Positions 1-9,012 are shown, numbered from the stretch's first letter. The stretch is 64,000 nt of DNA from VRUE01 sp963701265 (GCA_963701265.1 OY969581.1:2108001-2172000), one strand, 5' to 3'. Numbers and translations are program-made. The notes: generated by a model from the letters alone, not told the origin.

Positions 1-8
1 TCGACCGA

Positions 9-203
9 ATGGAGCGAGGCGAAGATCGGACCCTTTGGGAGCTTGCTCACCACTACGCAAATGTTGCCGCCAACCGCCGTGAGAAAAATGGCGAGCGGCT
101 GAAACGAGTGAAAAAGGCGGGGGATGCGGCAATTCTGTCGATTGCTCTGACCGCGCTGCAACTGATCTTGGTATTCGTTGCCCTCTCCGTAACCTATGGC
201 TGA
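9..203 (+). CDS. Small membrane protein, function unknown (possibly 5'-truncated by window edge)
   Basis: The 64-residue product has a charged, probably helical N-terminal half (about residues 1-40, rich in Arg, Lys and Glu) and one hydrophobic segment at about 41-62. It therefore looks like a tail-anchored or single-pass inner membrane protein. The frame is still open upstream of the ATG at position 9, so the true start could lie outside the window. Its stop overlaps the start of the next gene by 8 bp, which implies translational coupling. I do not recognise a family. The base composition of this and the next two genes is visibly less GC-rich than the rest of the window. Confidence 0.5.
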   Translation: MERGEDRTLWELAHHYANVAANRREKNGERLKRVKKAGDAAILSIALTALQLILVFVALSVTYG

Positions 204-1152
204 CGATCACGAAAAAGACGATCCAACCGGCCCGGCGGAGCCAGAGGGAGACGACGCGCCCGCTCCGCTTCCCCCGCGTCCCAGTCCCCGCGATCTGGAT
301 GACATTGAGTTTGCAGTCAAGCAGGCATGGGAACGGTCGCCGCTGGTTGTGACAATTGCTGATGGCCCTATCGCTTCTGGCTACGGTCCCGCCGAGCTAA
401 TCGGAAAGCTCGCCGAACGAATCGCCGCACTCATCAAGGACGTTGCGGGTTCCCCACCGATGCTCTACGGCATCGCTCCCACTCATTCAATGACGTTGTT
501 CTTTGGCGACCCGCAGCCGAGTGGAGCCCAAGAACAGATGGCTTTTGAGGTCACGCTGGATGCAGCCAAGCGAGTGGCCGATCTGGTTGAGGCGGAGGAC
601 GATGATTTCGTCAAACAGGCGATGAGGATCGGTACTCCAATGCGCCGCTATGACGAGCTTGCGGCGCTTGTCCAGAGCGAGGGGGTGAATCTCAAATGGC
701 AGCCGCTTGGAGAGACCCCCCGGAATCTCACCTACAAACGCGCAGGCAAACAGCACGTGCGACTCCATGCCGCGCCCGAGACAACTCATTGGGATGCAAC
801 GATCAATGGCTACCTCTACCGAGTTATTGCTGAGCCCACCGACGATGAGGGAACCGCCGGTATTAGACGCTTCAAATGGTCTCCCAAACCTGTCGGCGTG
901 AAGGGCTCCAAGATCATTGCGACTGCCGAGCGTCAGCTTCTAGACGCTGCATTGGAGGCCGGGCTATTCGGCAACGAGGTTGAGGCTGTCCTGCGGGTTT
1001 ATCGCGGGGTGCCAGGGGCTAGCATTGACCCGGATTACATTCGGCTTGAGTGGCTATCGATTGAGGCTGGGCCCTCTGAGGCTTCCCGCTTCGGCCAGCC
1101 GATAGACGACGTATTGGCCGAACTCGCGGAGGACGACGAAGATGAGGACTAG
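196..1152 (+). CDS. Hypothetical acidic protein coupled to the small membrane protein
   Basis: A 318-residue soluble protein with no signal peptide or membrane segment. The first 35 residues are acidic and Pro-rich (low complexity), and the last dozen are nearly all Asp and Glu. The middle looks globular (mixed alpha/beta, with several Trp and Tyr). The ATG overlaps the end of the preceding membrane-protein gene, so the two probably form one unit, perhaps a membrane anchor and a cytoplasmic partner. I recognise no family and assign no function. Codon use is relaxed compared with housekeeping genes downstream, in keeping with a recently acquired segment. Confidence 0.6.
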   Translation: MADDHEKDDPTGPAEPEGDDAPAPLPPRPSPRDLDDIEFAVKQAWERSPLVVTIADGPIASGYGPAELIGKLAERIAALIKDVAGSPPMLYGIAPTHSMTLFFGDPQPSGAQEQMAFEVTLDAAKRVADLVEAEDDDFVKQAMRIGTPMRRYDELAALVQSEGVNLKWQPLGETPRNLTYKRAGKQHVRLHAAPETTHWDATINGYLYRVIAEPTDDEGTAGIRRFKWSPKPVGVKGSKIIATAERQLLDAALEAGLFGNEVEAVLRVYRGVPGASIDPDYIRLEWLSIEAGPSEASRFGQPIDDVLAELAEDDEDED

Positions 1153-1356
1153 GAACGATTCGTACAGGTGCGCTGCTCAGGTAGAGCGCTCGGTCGATTC
1201 GCGCCGCTCCAAACGCCTCGTCAGCCATTGCCCGGGCGCGCTGAACACGGGCCTGCGCCACCGCCTCGTCATCTGAGAGTAGGACAACGTGAACCCTATC
1301 GGCGAGTCGTCACGATTCAGACGGTAGCCGGGCCGACGGCGCCCGACGCCGGTGAA

Positions 1357-2004
1357 TCAGGCGGGAAAGCGCGCCACAAAGTCGCGAATTCCATCGATCA
1401 TCCGCTCGACGTCGCTGTCATTGAGATTCCCCGGCCGCCCATGAGCACCCTCAGTCCTTTGGGCGTACCAAGCAGTAAGGCTCTTCCGCTGAACCTCGGT
1501 GATTACATCGGACTTGCGAAGGTCGACCCCAAGAGCCTCCACCGATTTCGCACGGCCCTTTTCGTCGATCGTAGCCACGTCGTGCTTCCTGGAGAGCTTC
1601 CGCAGCTGCTCCTCTAGAACAGTCCCGGCCAGGACAGCCGCTGGACCGATAAAGCCCTTGGAAAGCAGCTCGTTAGCCATGCCGAGGAAGTCATCGAACA
1701 GGTCGGCGTGGACAATCTCCTCGACTGAAGCTAGACCCCCGAATCGGTAGTCGTCGCGTAGGGCGTGGACGATCGCCGTCAGGTCCCCTGCCCTTGCCGA
1801 GTAGTTGCTCAATTCGACAGCAGCATTTGCCTCTTCTTCATACGCACTCCCCGGGGGCGCGAAGCGCCTAATCGCTGCTCGTGCGCGCGTGATGATTCGC
1901 TTCGCGTCGTAATCTCCAAGGTAACCACGATCGGTTGCGCAATCGCGACGATCGGCGATTATTTCCGAGAGTTGCTCGACGATTTCATCGGGCGCAATAG
2001 ACAT
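1357..2004 (-). CDS. HEPN-like domain protein (DUF4145-type appearance)
   Basis: A 215-residue all-helical protein. Near residues 125-137 it has LAGTVLEEQLRKL, and near 183-188 an R-x4-H motif (RTEGAH). This pairing is typical of HEPN-fold proteins, where Arg and His form an RNase or nucleotide-binding site in toxins, Abi proteins and defence components. The assignment rests on this motif and the helical pattern only. It faces the two unknown genes at 9-1152 (convergent) and is transcribed away from the RTX gene at 2111. There is an AGGA-like ribosome site before the ATG at 2004. A non-catalytic HEPN-like adaptor is equally possible. Confidence 0.6.
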   Translation of the reverse strand: MSIAPDEIVEQLSEIIADRRDCATDRGYLGDYDAKRIITRARAAIRRFAPPGSAYEEEANAAVELSNYSARAGDLTAIVHALRDDYRFGGLASVEEIVHADLFDDFLGMANELLSKGFIGPAAVLAGTVLEEQLRKLSRKHDVATIDEKGRAKSVEALGVDLRKSDVITEVQRKSLTAWYAQRTEGAHGRPGNLNDSDVERMIDGIRDFVARFPA

Positions 2005-2110
2005 GGCAGCCTAATCCTAGGAGTCCGCTCCGACACAGCGTTCATCGGGGTTTTCGCTTAAGGAACGGGGAGTTGGAGTGGCGACCGCGGTAGGTGGGTA
2101 GTTTGGACAA

Positions 2111-4258
2111 GTGCGCTGCCGCCTGCTCATAAAGCTCGTAGCGCCGCTGATAGTCGCCTTCGCGATGTTCCCGAGCCCCGGCCTGGCGGCCCCGAGTTGC
2201 GCCGAAGGGCCGGAGACCGTGGGGACGACGATCATCGGCACTCCCTGTAACGACGTGATCCGGCTGCCGCGGACGGTCACCACCGTCCTTGGCGAAGGCG
2301 GCGACGATCGCCTCTACGGCCAGCGCGGCAACGACAGCCTCTTCGGTGGGGAGGGCGCCGATCGGCTCTACGGCGGCATCGGCGACGACCGGTTGCGTGG
2401 CGGTCCCGGCGACGATTTCCTCTCCGGAGGATTCGGTGCCGACTCGCTCGACGGCGAGGGCGGCAACGACATCGCCCGCGGCGACGCGACGGTCGACAAA
2501 ATCGGCGATTCCGGCGGCGGCCAGGACACGCTCAGCTTTGCCACGGGTGCAACCCCCGGGTTCCCCAACACCGGCGCCTTCTTCACCAACGCCGGCTTTC
2601 CGGCTGGCGCCGAGGGAAGAGGGGTCTACGTCGACCTCGAACAGAACTTCGCCAACAACGGTCTCGCTCCCTCGGGCGGCGGCGTCGATGAAGCGCTCGA
2701 ACCGAAAACTGACATCGACCTCGACGATTTCGAGATCGTGATCGGCACTCCGTTCCCCGACTACATAGTCGGCACCCCCGAGGCCGAGACTTTCTACGGC
2801 GGCGGTGGCGGCGACGTGATCGACGGCAAAGGCGGCGGCGACGTCGCCCACGGAGGCGCTGACGGCGACGGCTGCATCGGGGTCGCGGTCGAGGACTGCG
2901 AGCTCAGTGAAGCGAAGATCGGCCTGCGCAGCGCCGGCGCGATAGCCGTCGGTGTGATGGCGCCCGAGGCCGGCACCGCCCCGGGCCTCTACCTGACGGG
3001 CAGCAACCAGGACGACCACGTGACGGTGAGCTACGCGCCGAACGCGGCGAGCCCCGACCCGGATGACGGCGTCGCCACGTTCTCGCTGGTGAGCGGCAGC
3101 GAGGGGCAGTTCGAAGCCGGCACCGCCGGAGGCTGCGCCGCGCCGAGCGGGAACAAAATCGAATGTGCGCTGCCGGAACCCCCCGACTCGATCCTGCTCG
3201 CCGGCCTCGACGGTGAAGACGTCCTCGCTGCCCCGGCGCTGCCGGAAGCCACCTCGGTCGTGCTGCTGGGCAACGGGGACGGCGACGACCTCACCGGTGG
3301 CGACACCGAAGACGCCCTCATAGACGGCGCCGGAGACGACGTGGCAGCCGCTGGCGGGCGCGATGACGCGCTGCCGAACAACGGCGGCGCCGACCAGCTC
3401 AACGCCGGTTCCGGCGAGGACCTCTTCGTCTCCAACGCCATCTGCGACGGCGACGTCCTCGACGGCGGCGGCGACCGCGACAACGCCAACTGGGCCAACT
3501 TCGGCAGCGGGGTCACGATCGACATGGAGGCGGAGACCGCCGGCCTGATCGGGTCACAGGGCGAGCCACACTGCGCCACCGCGGCTCAGTTGACGACCCT
3601 GCGGGCGGTGGAGGACATCGAGGGCACCAATACAGGGGACAACCTGCTGGGCAACTCCGGGCCCAACCAACTCCTGGGCAGGGACGGCTCGGACAACTTC
3701 TTCGCCGGCGCCGGCGACGACCTCCTGCTGGTCAATTCCGATGACTCCGATCCAATCGTCGACTGCGGCGAGGGCTTCGACACGGCGCTGATCGACTTCG
3801 CGGACAAACACACCGACGGCCCGCCGGTCAACTGCGAGTCGGTCGAAGAACGTGCCCCAAACAGCTTCCGCCCGCCAGACACCCCGCCAGATCCGGAACC
3901 AGAACCGGAACCCGAGCCGCCAGTGCCGCCCCAGGTCACGACACCCACAGTGTCGAACCCAAAGCCCCCGCCGCAGCGCGATCGCACCCCGCCCACGACC
4001 AGCCTCCGTCTACACCCCCGGGCGCTCCTCTTCACCAGCGGCAAGCGCCGCCTCGTCAGCTTTGCCTTCGGGGCCTCCGAGCCGGGTGCTCGCTTCCGCT
4101 GCCGCCTCGACCGCCAACCGGCCCGCGCCTGCCAGTCTCCCCGCGCCTACCGGGTATCCCTTGGGCGGCACACCTTCCGCGTCTTCGCGATCGACGCTGC
4201 CGGCAACCCCGACGCCTCGCCGAGCCTGTTCCGCTTTCGCGTCCGTTCCCGCGCCTAA
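2111..4258 (+). CDS. Secreted RTX-like calcium-binding repeat protein with C-terminal Ig-like domain
   Basis: A 715-residue exported protein with a GTG start and a signal peptide of about 26 residues ending near GLAAPS. Seven consecutive Gly/Asp nonapeptides of the GGxGxDxLx type follow at about residues 60-122. Further degenerate blocks lie around 230-250, 385-440 and 505-545. Such repeats form calcium-loaded parallel beta-rolls. A Pro/Glu-rich linker (about 590-620) leads to a C-terminal beta-sandwich of about 85 residues, ending in the DAAGNPD-type motif common in actinobacterial surface proteins. No protease or lipase catalytic domain was seen, so it is probably a surface or matrix protein. 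The gene ends 4 bp into the convergent CYTH gene. Confidence 0.85.
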   Translation: MRCRLLIKLVAPLIVAFAMFPSPGLAAPSCAEGPETVGTTIIGTPCNDVIRLPRTVTTVLGEGGDDRLYGQRGNDSLFGGEGADRLYGGIGDDRLRGGPGDDFLSGGFGADSLDGEGGNDIARGDATVDKIGDSGGGQDTLSFATGATPGFPNTGAFFTNAGFPAGAEGRGVYVDLEQNFANNGLAPSGGGVDEALEPKTDIDLDDFEIVIGTPFPDYIVGTPEAETFYGGGGGDVIDGKGGGDVAHGGADGDGCIGVAVEDCELSEAKIGLRSAGAIAVGVMAPEAGTAPGLYLTGSNQDDHVTVSYAPNAASPDPDDGVATFSLVSGSEGQFEAGTAGGCAAPSGNKIECALPEPPDSILLAGLDGEDVLAAPALPEATSVVLLGNGDGDDLTGGDTEDALIDGAGDDVAAAGGRDDALPNNGGADQLNAGSGEDLFVSNAICDGDVLDGGGDRDNANWANFGSGVTIDMEAETAGLIGSQGEPHCATAAQLTTLRAVEDIEGTNTGDNLLGNSGPNQLLGRDGSDNFFAGAGDDLLLVNSDDSDPIVDCGEGFDTALIDFADKHTDGPPVNCESVEERAPNSFRPPDTPPDPEPEPEPEPPVPPQVTTPTVSNPKPPPQRDRTPPTTSLRLHPRALLFTSGKRRLVSFAFGASEPGARFRCRLDRQPARACQSPRAYRVSLGRHTFRVFAIDAAGNPDASPSLFRFRVRSRA

Positions 4259-4806
4259 GGCGCAACCAGGTCGCAGTAGCTGCCGGCGACCAGATCGACC
4301 TCGTCGATCCCAAATGCTCGTCGCAAGCTCACCACCTGCGCTTCCTCGTGCGAGAGGTCCGAGCCCGCGTCCGCGACTGCCTCGAACTCGATGAACTCAC
4401 CGAGCCCGTCGACTCGATCGAGATGGATGCGCACTCCTTCCCAGAGAAACAGCCGCCGCTCCTTGGCGACCATGGCCCTCACTCCGAGCGTGCCGCCCAG
4501 GACGGCCTTCAACTCCTCGGGCTCGCCCAGCTCGATGATCCGATAGCGGCTCTCCCGTGCCTCCATGCCGTCCGGCCTCTCGTAGGCGATCAGGTGCGGT
4601 CGCGCGCCCTCCTGCTCACGCAGCTTCAGGCGCCCGTGCCGGGCCTGAAAGTAGGTGTCGCGCTGGACCAGCACCCCCCGCGGCTCAGCGCCTATCTCCT
4701 TGCAGGCCGCAAGCGAGCGCACGCGATCCCAGTCCCTCGCCTTCAGCTCGACGTTGCGCGCCGGGGAACAGGTCGTCGTCGCCACGTGGCCCTGCGCACC
4801 GCTCAC
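4255..4806 (-). CDS. CYTH domain protein (class IV adenylate cyclase / triphosphatase-like)
   Basis: A 183-residue protein. Residues 18-24 read NVELKAR, the first strand motif of CyaB-type CYTH proteins; the fold forms a tunnel that binds triphosphate substrates with metal. Further Arg, Lys and Glu on alternating positions (RDTYFQ, LKLREQE, ERRLFLWEGVRIHLD, FIEFEAV) fit the eight-stranded tunnel. Known CYTH activities include adenylate cyclase, thiamine triphosphatase and inorganic triphosphatase, and the substrate here cannot be read from sequence. The GTG start overlaps the stop of the upstream DUF2252 gene (GTGA), so it is the last gene of the long zinc-transport operon. CHAD proteins, frequent partners of CYTH, are encoded near 59 kb. 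Confidence 0.8.
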   Translation of the reverse strand: MSGAQGHVATTTCSPARNVELKARDWDRVRSLAACKEIGAEPRGVLVQRDTYFQARHGRLKLREQEGARPHLIAYERPDGMEARESRYRIIELGEPEELKAVLGGTLGVRAMVAKERRLFLWEGVRIHLDRVDGLGEFIEFEAVADAGSDLSHEEAQVVSLRRAFGIDEVDLVAGSYCDLVAP

Positions 4807-6203
4807 GGAATCTGCGCAACCTCGATCCGGCCGTCTGCGGCGGCCGCCTTCAGCGCCTCGTAGTCCTGTTCGTTCTGGTCCGCGTAGGACTCCGCGAACG
4901 CGCCAATCGCTTGGTCGAAGGTGTCGCTCTTGCCGAGGTAGGCGGCGATCGCGATGCGGTCACCGCTGCGGGCGTGGGCGTGGGCCAGGGTCGTGCCGCA
5001 GATCTCGGCGTAGGTGGTGAGCGCGCGAGCATCCATGTTCTCGACCTTGGCCGAGCCCTTCTGGTCCCAGAGCTGGCGCACGTAGAAGTCGCGCTGCTTG
5101 CCGTCGATGCCCGTTGCCTTGACCCAGCCGAGCAGGATGTCGCTCGCCGCCTGGGTCAGGCGCTGGCCCTGCACGACGCGCTCGCCCTGGTTCTCGAATG
5201 CACTCGGCTCCGCGTAGGGCTCGAGCACGGAGCGCTGGGCTTCCTTGGCCTGGAGGAAAAGTGGATCGCCGCTGTCTCGTCCCAGCATCAGCACGATGAA
5301 GGCGCGGGTACCGACGCTGCCGACGCCCACCACCTTGAGCGCCGCGTCGACGAAGCGGTAGCCGTCGAGCAGGACTTGGCGGTCCTCGGGAAGCGTGTCG
5401 CGGTAGTCGGAAATGATCTTCAGCACGGAGGCCTCGACATCGGCGTCCTCCTCGACCAGCTCGTCGATCGGAATGATCAGCGGCGGTTCGCTGACGATGC
5501 GCAGCTCGCCGTCGACCTCGCGGGTCAGCTTCGAGAGGGCGCGCATCCGGTCCTTGGCGCGGGTCTTCTCGAGGTTGCGGCGGAAGGTGGCAGCCTCCTT
5601 CTCGCCGGCGGCCGATTCCCAGCCGCTGGCGATCGCCTCCACATCCATCTTCGTGTACCAGACCTCGAGGTTTCCGAGCTCGGCCATCCGCCGCATCGCC
5701 GCCCGGTACTCGGCCGACATCGCGGCGACGATCGCCAGCCGCTCGCGGCGCTTGAAGCCGCGCTCGCGCCCGGCAACGGAGAAGCTCGCGGCAAGCCGCA
5801 TCACGTCCCACTCCCACGGCCCCGGCAGGGTCTCGTCGAAGTCGTTGACGTCGAAGACGAGCTCGCGGTCGGGTGAGGCGTAGGCGCCGAAGTTGGAGAG
5901 GTGGGCATCGCCGCAGAGCTGAACGTCGAAGCCGCTGCGCGGCGTCGCGGCAAGGTCCGCCGCCATCACCGCCGCCGCACCGCGGTAGAAGGTGAAGGGC
6001 GATACCAGCATGCGGGCGTAGCGCAATGGCACGAGCTGGCCGACCCGCGAGGTGGCCTGGCCCTCCAGCAGCTCGACCGGGTCCGCCCGGTCGGTCGCCG
6101 GCACCCATTCGCTATAGCTCGAGCGCGGCGCCTCGCCACGGGCGGCCTTGCCGGCGGCGGCGCGCTCCTCCGGGGTGCGATGACCGTGCTTGGGGTCGAG
6201 CAT
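4803..6203 (-). CDS. DUF2252 family protein (kinase-like fold suspected)
   Basis: A 466-residue soluble protein recognised as DUF2252 by the conserved CGDAHLSNFG (about residues 97-106) and FDVNDFDET (117-125). These resemble the catalytic HxDxxxxN and Asp-containing metal motifs of aminoglycoside-phosphotransferase-like kinases. The substrate is unknown. It follows the MFS gene with a 2-bp gap and overlaps the CYTH gene by 4 bp, so the three are co-translated. Pairing with a triphosphate-binding CYTH protein hints at a phosphorylated small molecule, but this is inference. Confidence 0.85.
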   Translation of the reverse strand: MLDPKHGHRTPEERAAAGKAARGEAPRSSYSEWVPATDRADPVELLEGQATSRVGQLVPLRYARMLVSPFTFYRGAAAVMAADLAATPRSGFDVQLCGDAHLSNFGAYASPDRELVFDVNDFDETLPGPWEWDVMRLAASFSVAGRERGFKRRERLAIVAAMSAEYRAAMRRMAELGNLEVWYTKMDVEAIASGWESAAGEKEAATFRRNLEKTRAKDRMRALSKLTREVDGELRIVSEPPLIIPIDELVEEDADVEASVLKIISDYRDTLPEDRQVLLDGYRFVDAALKVVGVGSVGTRAFIVLMLGRDSGDPLFLQAKEAQRSVLEPYAEPSAFENQGERVVQGQRLTQAASDILLGWVKATGIDGKQRDFYVRQLWDQKGSAKVENMDARALTTYAEICGTTLAHAHARSGDRIAIAAYLGKSDTFDQAIGAFAESYADQNEQDYEALKAAAADGRIEVAQIP

Positions 6204-6205
6204 GC

Positions 6206-7834
6206 TCAGACCGTAACCGGCTCGGGCGTGGGCGGTGGCGGGTCGGGGCCCGCCTCCAGTTCGTCGAAGCGCTGCTCGGGCAGGCGCCGCGTCGTCCAGA
6301 ACGAGGCCAGGGTGAGGAAGGCGGCGAAGAGGAAGGCGGTCTTCAGCGCTTTCAGCTGGGCGTCTTCGTAGTTCTCGACCAGCGCGTCGGCGGTCGCGAC
6401 ATCGAGGCCGGCCGCCTCCGCCCCGGCCCGCACCTCATCGGCGGCGACGAAGCTGCCGCCGGCACTGAGCTGCACCTCGAGCTGCTTGCTGACGTCGGCG
6501 GAGATGCGCGTGTCTTGGCCGACGTTCGTGGTGAAGGCGGTGATGAGGCCGCTGATCACGATCGCGCCGAGCAGTGCGGTGCCCAGCGAAGAGCCGAGCT
6601 GCTGGGCGGTGCTCTGCAGGCCGCCGGCCTCGCTGCGATCGGCGTCACCGACCGCCGACTGCACGACGTTGCCGAGCTGGGAGACGATCAGCCCCATCCC
6701 AACTCCCAGCACCCCCATCGCGAAGAGGAAGGAGCCATTGTCGAGCTCGGGCTCGATCGTCGCCAGCAGCAGCAGGATCGCGACAAAAGTGATCGCAATC
6801 CCGGTCCGGACCAGCGGCCGCGGGGCGAAGCGCTTGGCCAGCGCCGAGCCGGCGATCGCGGCGAAGAAGAGACCGGCCGAGGCAGGCAGCATGCGCACGC
6901 CGGTCTCGAGCGCGTCGAGGCCTTGGACCACCTGCAGGAAGAGGGGGACGGTGAAGAAGACGCCCATCAGGATCAGGTTCTGGGCGAGGAACATGGCGAC
7001 GCCGCCGCGCAGCGGGGAGATGCGCAGCAGCGGCAGGTGGACCAGCGGGTCCTGGCCGAGCCGTTCACGGCGGCGCTCCCAGGCCACGAACCCCGCCAAC
7101 ACCAGCGCCCCGGCGGCGATCACGAATGGCACCAGCGAGAAGCCGAAGGGCTCGATCGGCGAGCTGCGGGGCGCCAGCCAGCCCCAGTTGCTCGCCTGCA
7201 GGACGCCGAAGACGACCAGGGCCAGACCGGCGGCGGAGAGCACGCTGCCGATCCAGTCCAACGACGGTGCCGGTCCCTCCCGCTCCGGCTCACGGATCAG
7301 GCGGGTGCCGAAGAGAATGCCGATCGCGACGACGACCTCGCCGATGAAGACGACGCGCCAGCTCAGCTCCGTGGTCGCCCAGCCGCCAAGGATCGGGCCG
7401 ACGGCGATACCGGCGCCGGCGACGCCGCCGAGCACGCCGTAGGCGATCGCCCGATCGGCGCCCCTGTAGTTGCCGGCGACGAGGGCGATCAGGGCCGGGA
7501 TCACGAGCGCGGCGCCGATCCCCTCGAGGATCGACCAGCCGAACATCAGCGAAGGCACGTTCCATGACGCCGCGGTCAGCCCCGAGCCAACCCCGTAGAT
7601 GCAGAGGCCGACGATGAAGGCGCGGCGCCGTCCGACGATGTCGCCGAGCTTGCCGCCGGTCAGCATCAAGCCCGCCATCACCAGGGCGTAGAAGGCGATC
7701 ACCATCTGGATCGTCGTCACGGTGGTGTCGAAGTCCTCGACCAGCTGCGAGATCGCGACGTTCATCACCGCTTGGTCCAGCACCATCAGGAACTGGGCGG
7801 CGCCAAGCGCGACGAGGACTCCCCACTTGCCCAT
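6206..7834 (-). CDS. MFS drug exporter, DHA2 (EmrB/QacA-like) family
   Basis: A 542-residue integral membrane protein with the pattern of about 14 transmembrane segments expected of DHA2 proton antiporters. The first helix carries FLMVLDQAVMNVAI (motif D1-like), and the first cytoplasmic loop carries GGKLGDIVGRRRAF (MFS motif A, about residues 60-75). The last extracytoplasmic loop region (about 430-490) is long and soluble, as is usual in this family. Substrates are typically lipophilic drugs or metabolites and cannot be named here. It starts 2 bp after the GAP-family gene, inside the operon headed by zinc uptake genes. Confidence 0.9.
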   Translation of the reverse strand: MGKWGVLVALGAAQFLMVLDQAVMNVAISQLVEDFDTTVTTIQMVIAFYALVMAGLMLTGGKLGDIVGRRRAFIVGLCIYGVGSGLTAASWNVPSLMFGWSILEGIGAALVIPALIALVAGNYRGADRAIAYGVLGGVAGAGIAVGPILGGWATTELSWRVVFIGEVVVAIGILFGTRLIREPEREGPAPSLDWIGSVLSAAGLALVVFGVLQASNWGWLAPRSSPIEPFGFSLVPFVIAAGALVLAGFVAWERRRERLGQDPLVHLPLLRISPLRGGVAMFLAQNLILMGVFFTVPLFLQVVQGLDALETGVRMLPASAGLFFAAIAGSALAKRFAPRPLVRTGIAITFVAILLLLATIEPELDNGSFLFAMGVLGVGMGLIVSQLGNVVQSAVGDADRSEAGGLQSTAQQLGSSLGTALLGAIVISGLITAFTTNVGQDTRISADVSKQLEVQLSAGGSFVAADEVRAGAEAAGLDVATADALVENYEDAQLKALKTAFLFAAFLTLASFWTTRRLPEQRFDELEAGPDPPPPTPEPVTV

Positions 7835-7836
7835 AG

Positions 7837-8544
7837 TCAGCTCACCAGGCCGGCGATTCCGCGGATGAGGATGAGGGCACCGAGCACGGCAGCGACGATT
7901 ATCCCTGCCTGGCGGCCGTTGCGCCCGAGCCAGGCCCGAAACCCCTTGACCTTCTCGGCGGTTTTCTCCGGCGCGACGAAGTAACCGGCGAGCGGCACCT
8001 CGAGCAGCAGCTGCTGGACCAGGCAGAAGGCGATCACGAGCAGGGCGGTCGGCGCGGCGGCAACGTCGAGTTTGTGAATGTGAGTGAGGCCGGTCAGGTA
8101 GGAGACGCCCGGGAAGCTGAGCAGCAGGCCGACGACGAAGGCGACTCGGGGCGAGCCGCGGCCAAGCAGTCGCATCGGCAGCGCTTCTTTTTCCTCCCCC
8201 TCGCTCTTCGCCTGTTTCTTGTCCTTGCGCCGTTCGCGGCGCTCGCGCAGGGGCCGGTCACGGTCCGTGGCGAGGACCACGGCAACGACCAGCAGCAGCA
8301 GGCCGACGACGACGTCCTCAGCCGGGCTGAGCGTGTTCTTGCTGGTGCTCGTCGCCCCCGACTCCGGCAGGGCAAAGACGATCACCAGGCCGACGCTGAT
8401 GCTGGCGGTGTAGGCACCGAGCAGGTAGCCGAGCATCAGCCGCTTCGGGTTCGGCAGCAGCAGCATCAGGGTGACGGCGGCGAGCAGGGTCGGGTTGAAC
8501 ATCGCCAGCAGCGAGAGCAGGAAGATCTCGAAGAGGTCACCCAT
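7837..8544 (-). CDS. GAP-family (sulfolipid-1-addressing protein-like) membrane protein
   Basis: A 235-residue protein with six likely transmembrane segments in two groups of three. A very charged cytoplasmic loop of about 35 residues (about 98-132, rich in Lys, Arg and Glu) separates them. The N-terminus (ALLAMFNPTLLAAVTLML) and the second group fit the GAP/Sap family known from mycobacteria, related to LysE-type exporters and implicated in cell-surface lipid transport. The cargo is unknown. It lies between zur and the MFS exporter gene with minimal spacing. Confidence 0.75.
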   Translation of the reverse strand: MGDLFEIFLLSLLAMFNPTLLAAVTLMLLLPNPKRLMLGYLLGAYTASISVGLVIVFALPESGATSTSKNTLSPAEDVVVGLLLLVVAVVLATDRDRPLRERRERRKDKKQAKSEGEEKEALPMRLLGRGSPRVAFVVGLLLSFPGVSYLTGLTHIHKLDVAAAPTALLVIAFCLVQQLLLEVPLAGYFVAPEKTAEKVKGFRAWLGRNGRQAGIIVAAVLGALILIRGIAGLVS

Positions 8545-8565
8545 CGGCGGCCATTCTCTCCGGAA

Positions 8566-9012
8566 TCAGCCGGCGCAGCGTTCGCAGAGGCCGCGCAGGA
8601 CCACGTCGTGGTCGCTGACCTCGAAGCTCAGCTCGGCGGAGAGCTTGGCGATCGCCCGCTCCAGCGAGGCATCCTCGAAGGGGACCATGCGGCCGCAGTC
8701 ACGGCAGATCGCGTGGTGGTGGTGCTCGCCGCCGGGCTCAACCCGCTCGTAACCGGCGGTGCCCCGGGTCACCTCCAGGCGCTGGACCAGGCCGAGCTGC
8801 TCGAGCTGCTCGAGCGCGCGGTAGACGCTGGCCCGGCCGACGGCCGGCTTGCGACGGCGCAGCTCCTCGTCGAGGTCGAGCGCGGTGACGGCGCAGTCGT
8901 GGCCGGCCAGGGCCTCGACCACCGCGGTGCGAGCGCCGCCGCGCTTGTAGCCGGCCTCGTGCAGGGCGGCGAGGGCGTGCTCGGCCCAGGCTTTGTCGGT
9001 CTTGGCGGTCAT
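8566..9012 (-). CDS. zur: Fur-family metalloregulator, probably Zur (zinc uptake repressor)
   Basis: A 148-residue Fur-family protein. The winged helix spans about residues 10-85 (GRASVYRALEQLEQLGLV is the recognition region). The metal region has HHHH at 97-100, C103 and C106 (CRDC), and the C-terminal pair C143/C146 (CERC), giving the structural four-cysteine zinc site. Its place directly after zinc-type ABC transporter genes, and a Fur-type palindrome at the operon head (12352-12368), make Zur the best reading; Mur or Fur is less likely. The start overlaps the end of the permease gene (TGATG). It probably represses its own operon when zinc is sufficient. Confidence 0.88.
   Translation of the reverse strand: MTAKTDKAWAEHALAALHEAGYKRGGARTAVVEALAGHDCAVTALDLDEELRRRKPAVGRASVYRALEQLEQLGLVQRLEVTRGTAGYERVEPGGEHHHHAICRDCGRMVPFEDASLERAIAKLSAELSFEVSDHDVVLRGLCERCAG

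Noticed and set aside
1019..1261. Minus-strand frame with a plausible helical stretch (AQARVQRARAMADEAFG)
   Set aside because: It looks coding for about 45 residues but overlaps the end of the 318-residue gene antisense and has a stop just upstream. It could be a remnant of a lost gene; the evidence is too weak to call.
1153..1356. Gap of about 200 bp between the unknown gene and the HEPN-like gene
   Set aside because: Apart from the short frame mentioned above, no hairpin, promoter or RNA gene was convincing.
2289..3019. Alternative frames inside the RTX repeat gene
   Set aside because: The Gly/Asp repeats create long open frames in every register; only the 2111-4258 frame has a signal peptide and calcium-binding nonapeptides.
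6026..7567. Plus-strand open frame opposite the MFS exporter
   Set aside because: Composition is Gln, Asp, Glu and Arg-rich, the typical reverse complement of a membrane protein gene. No signal or domain.
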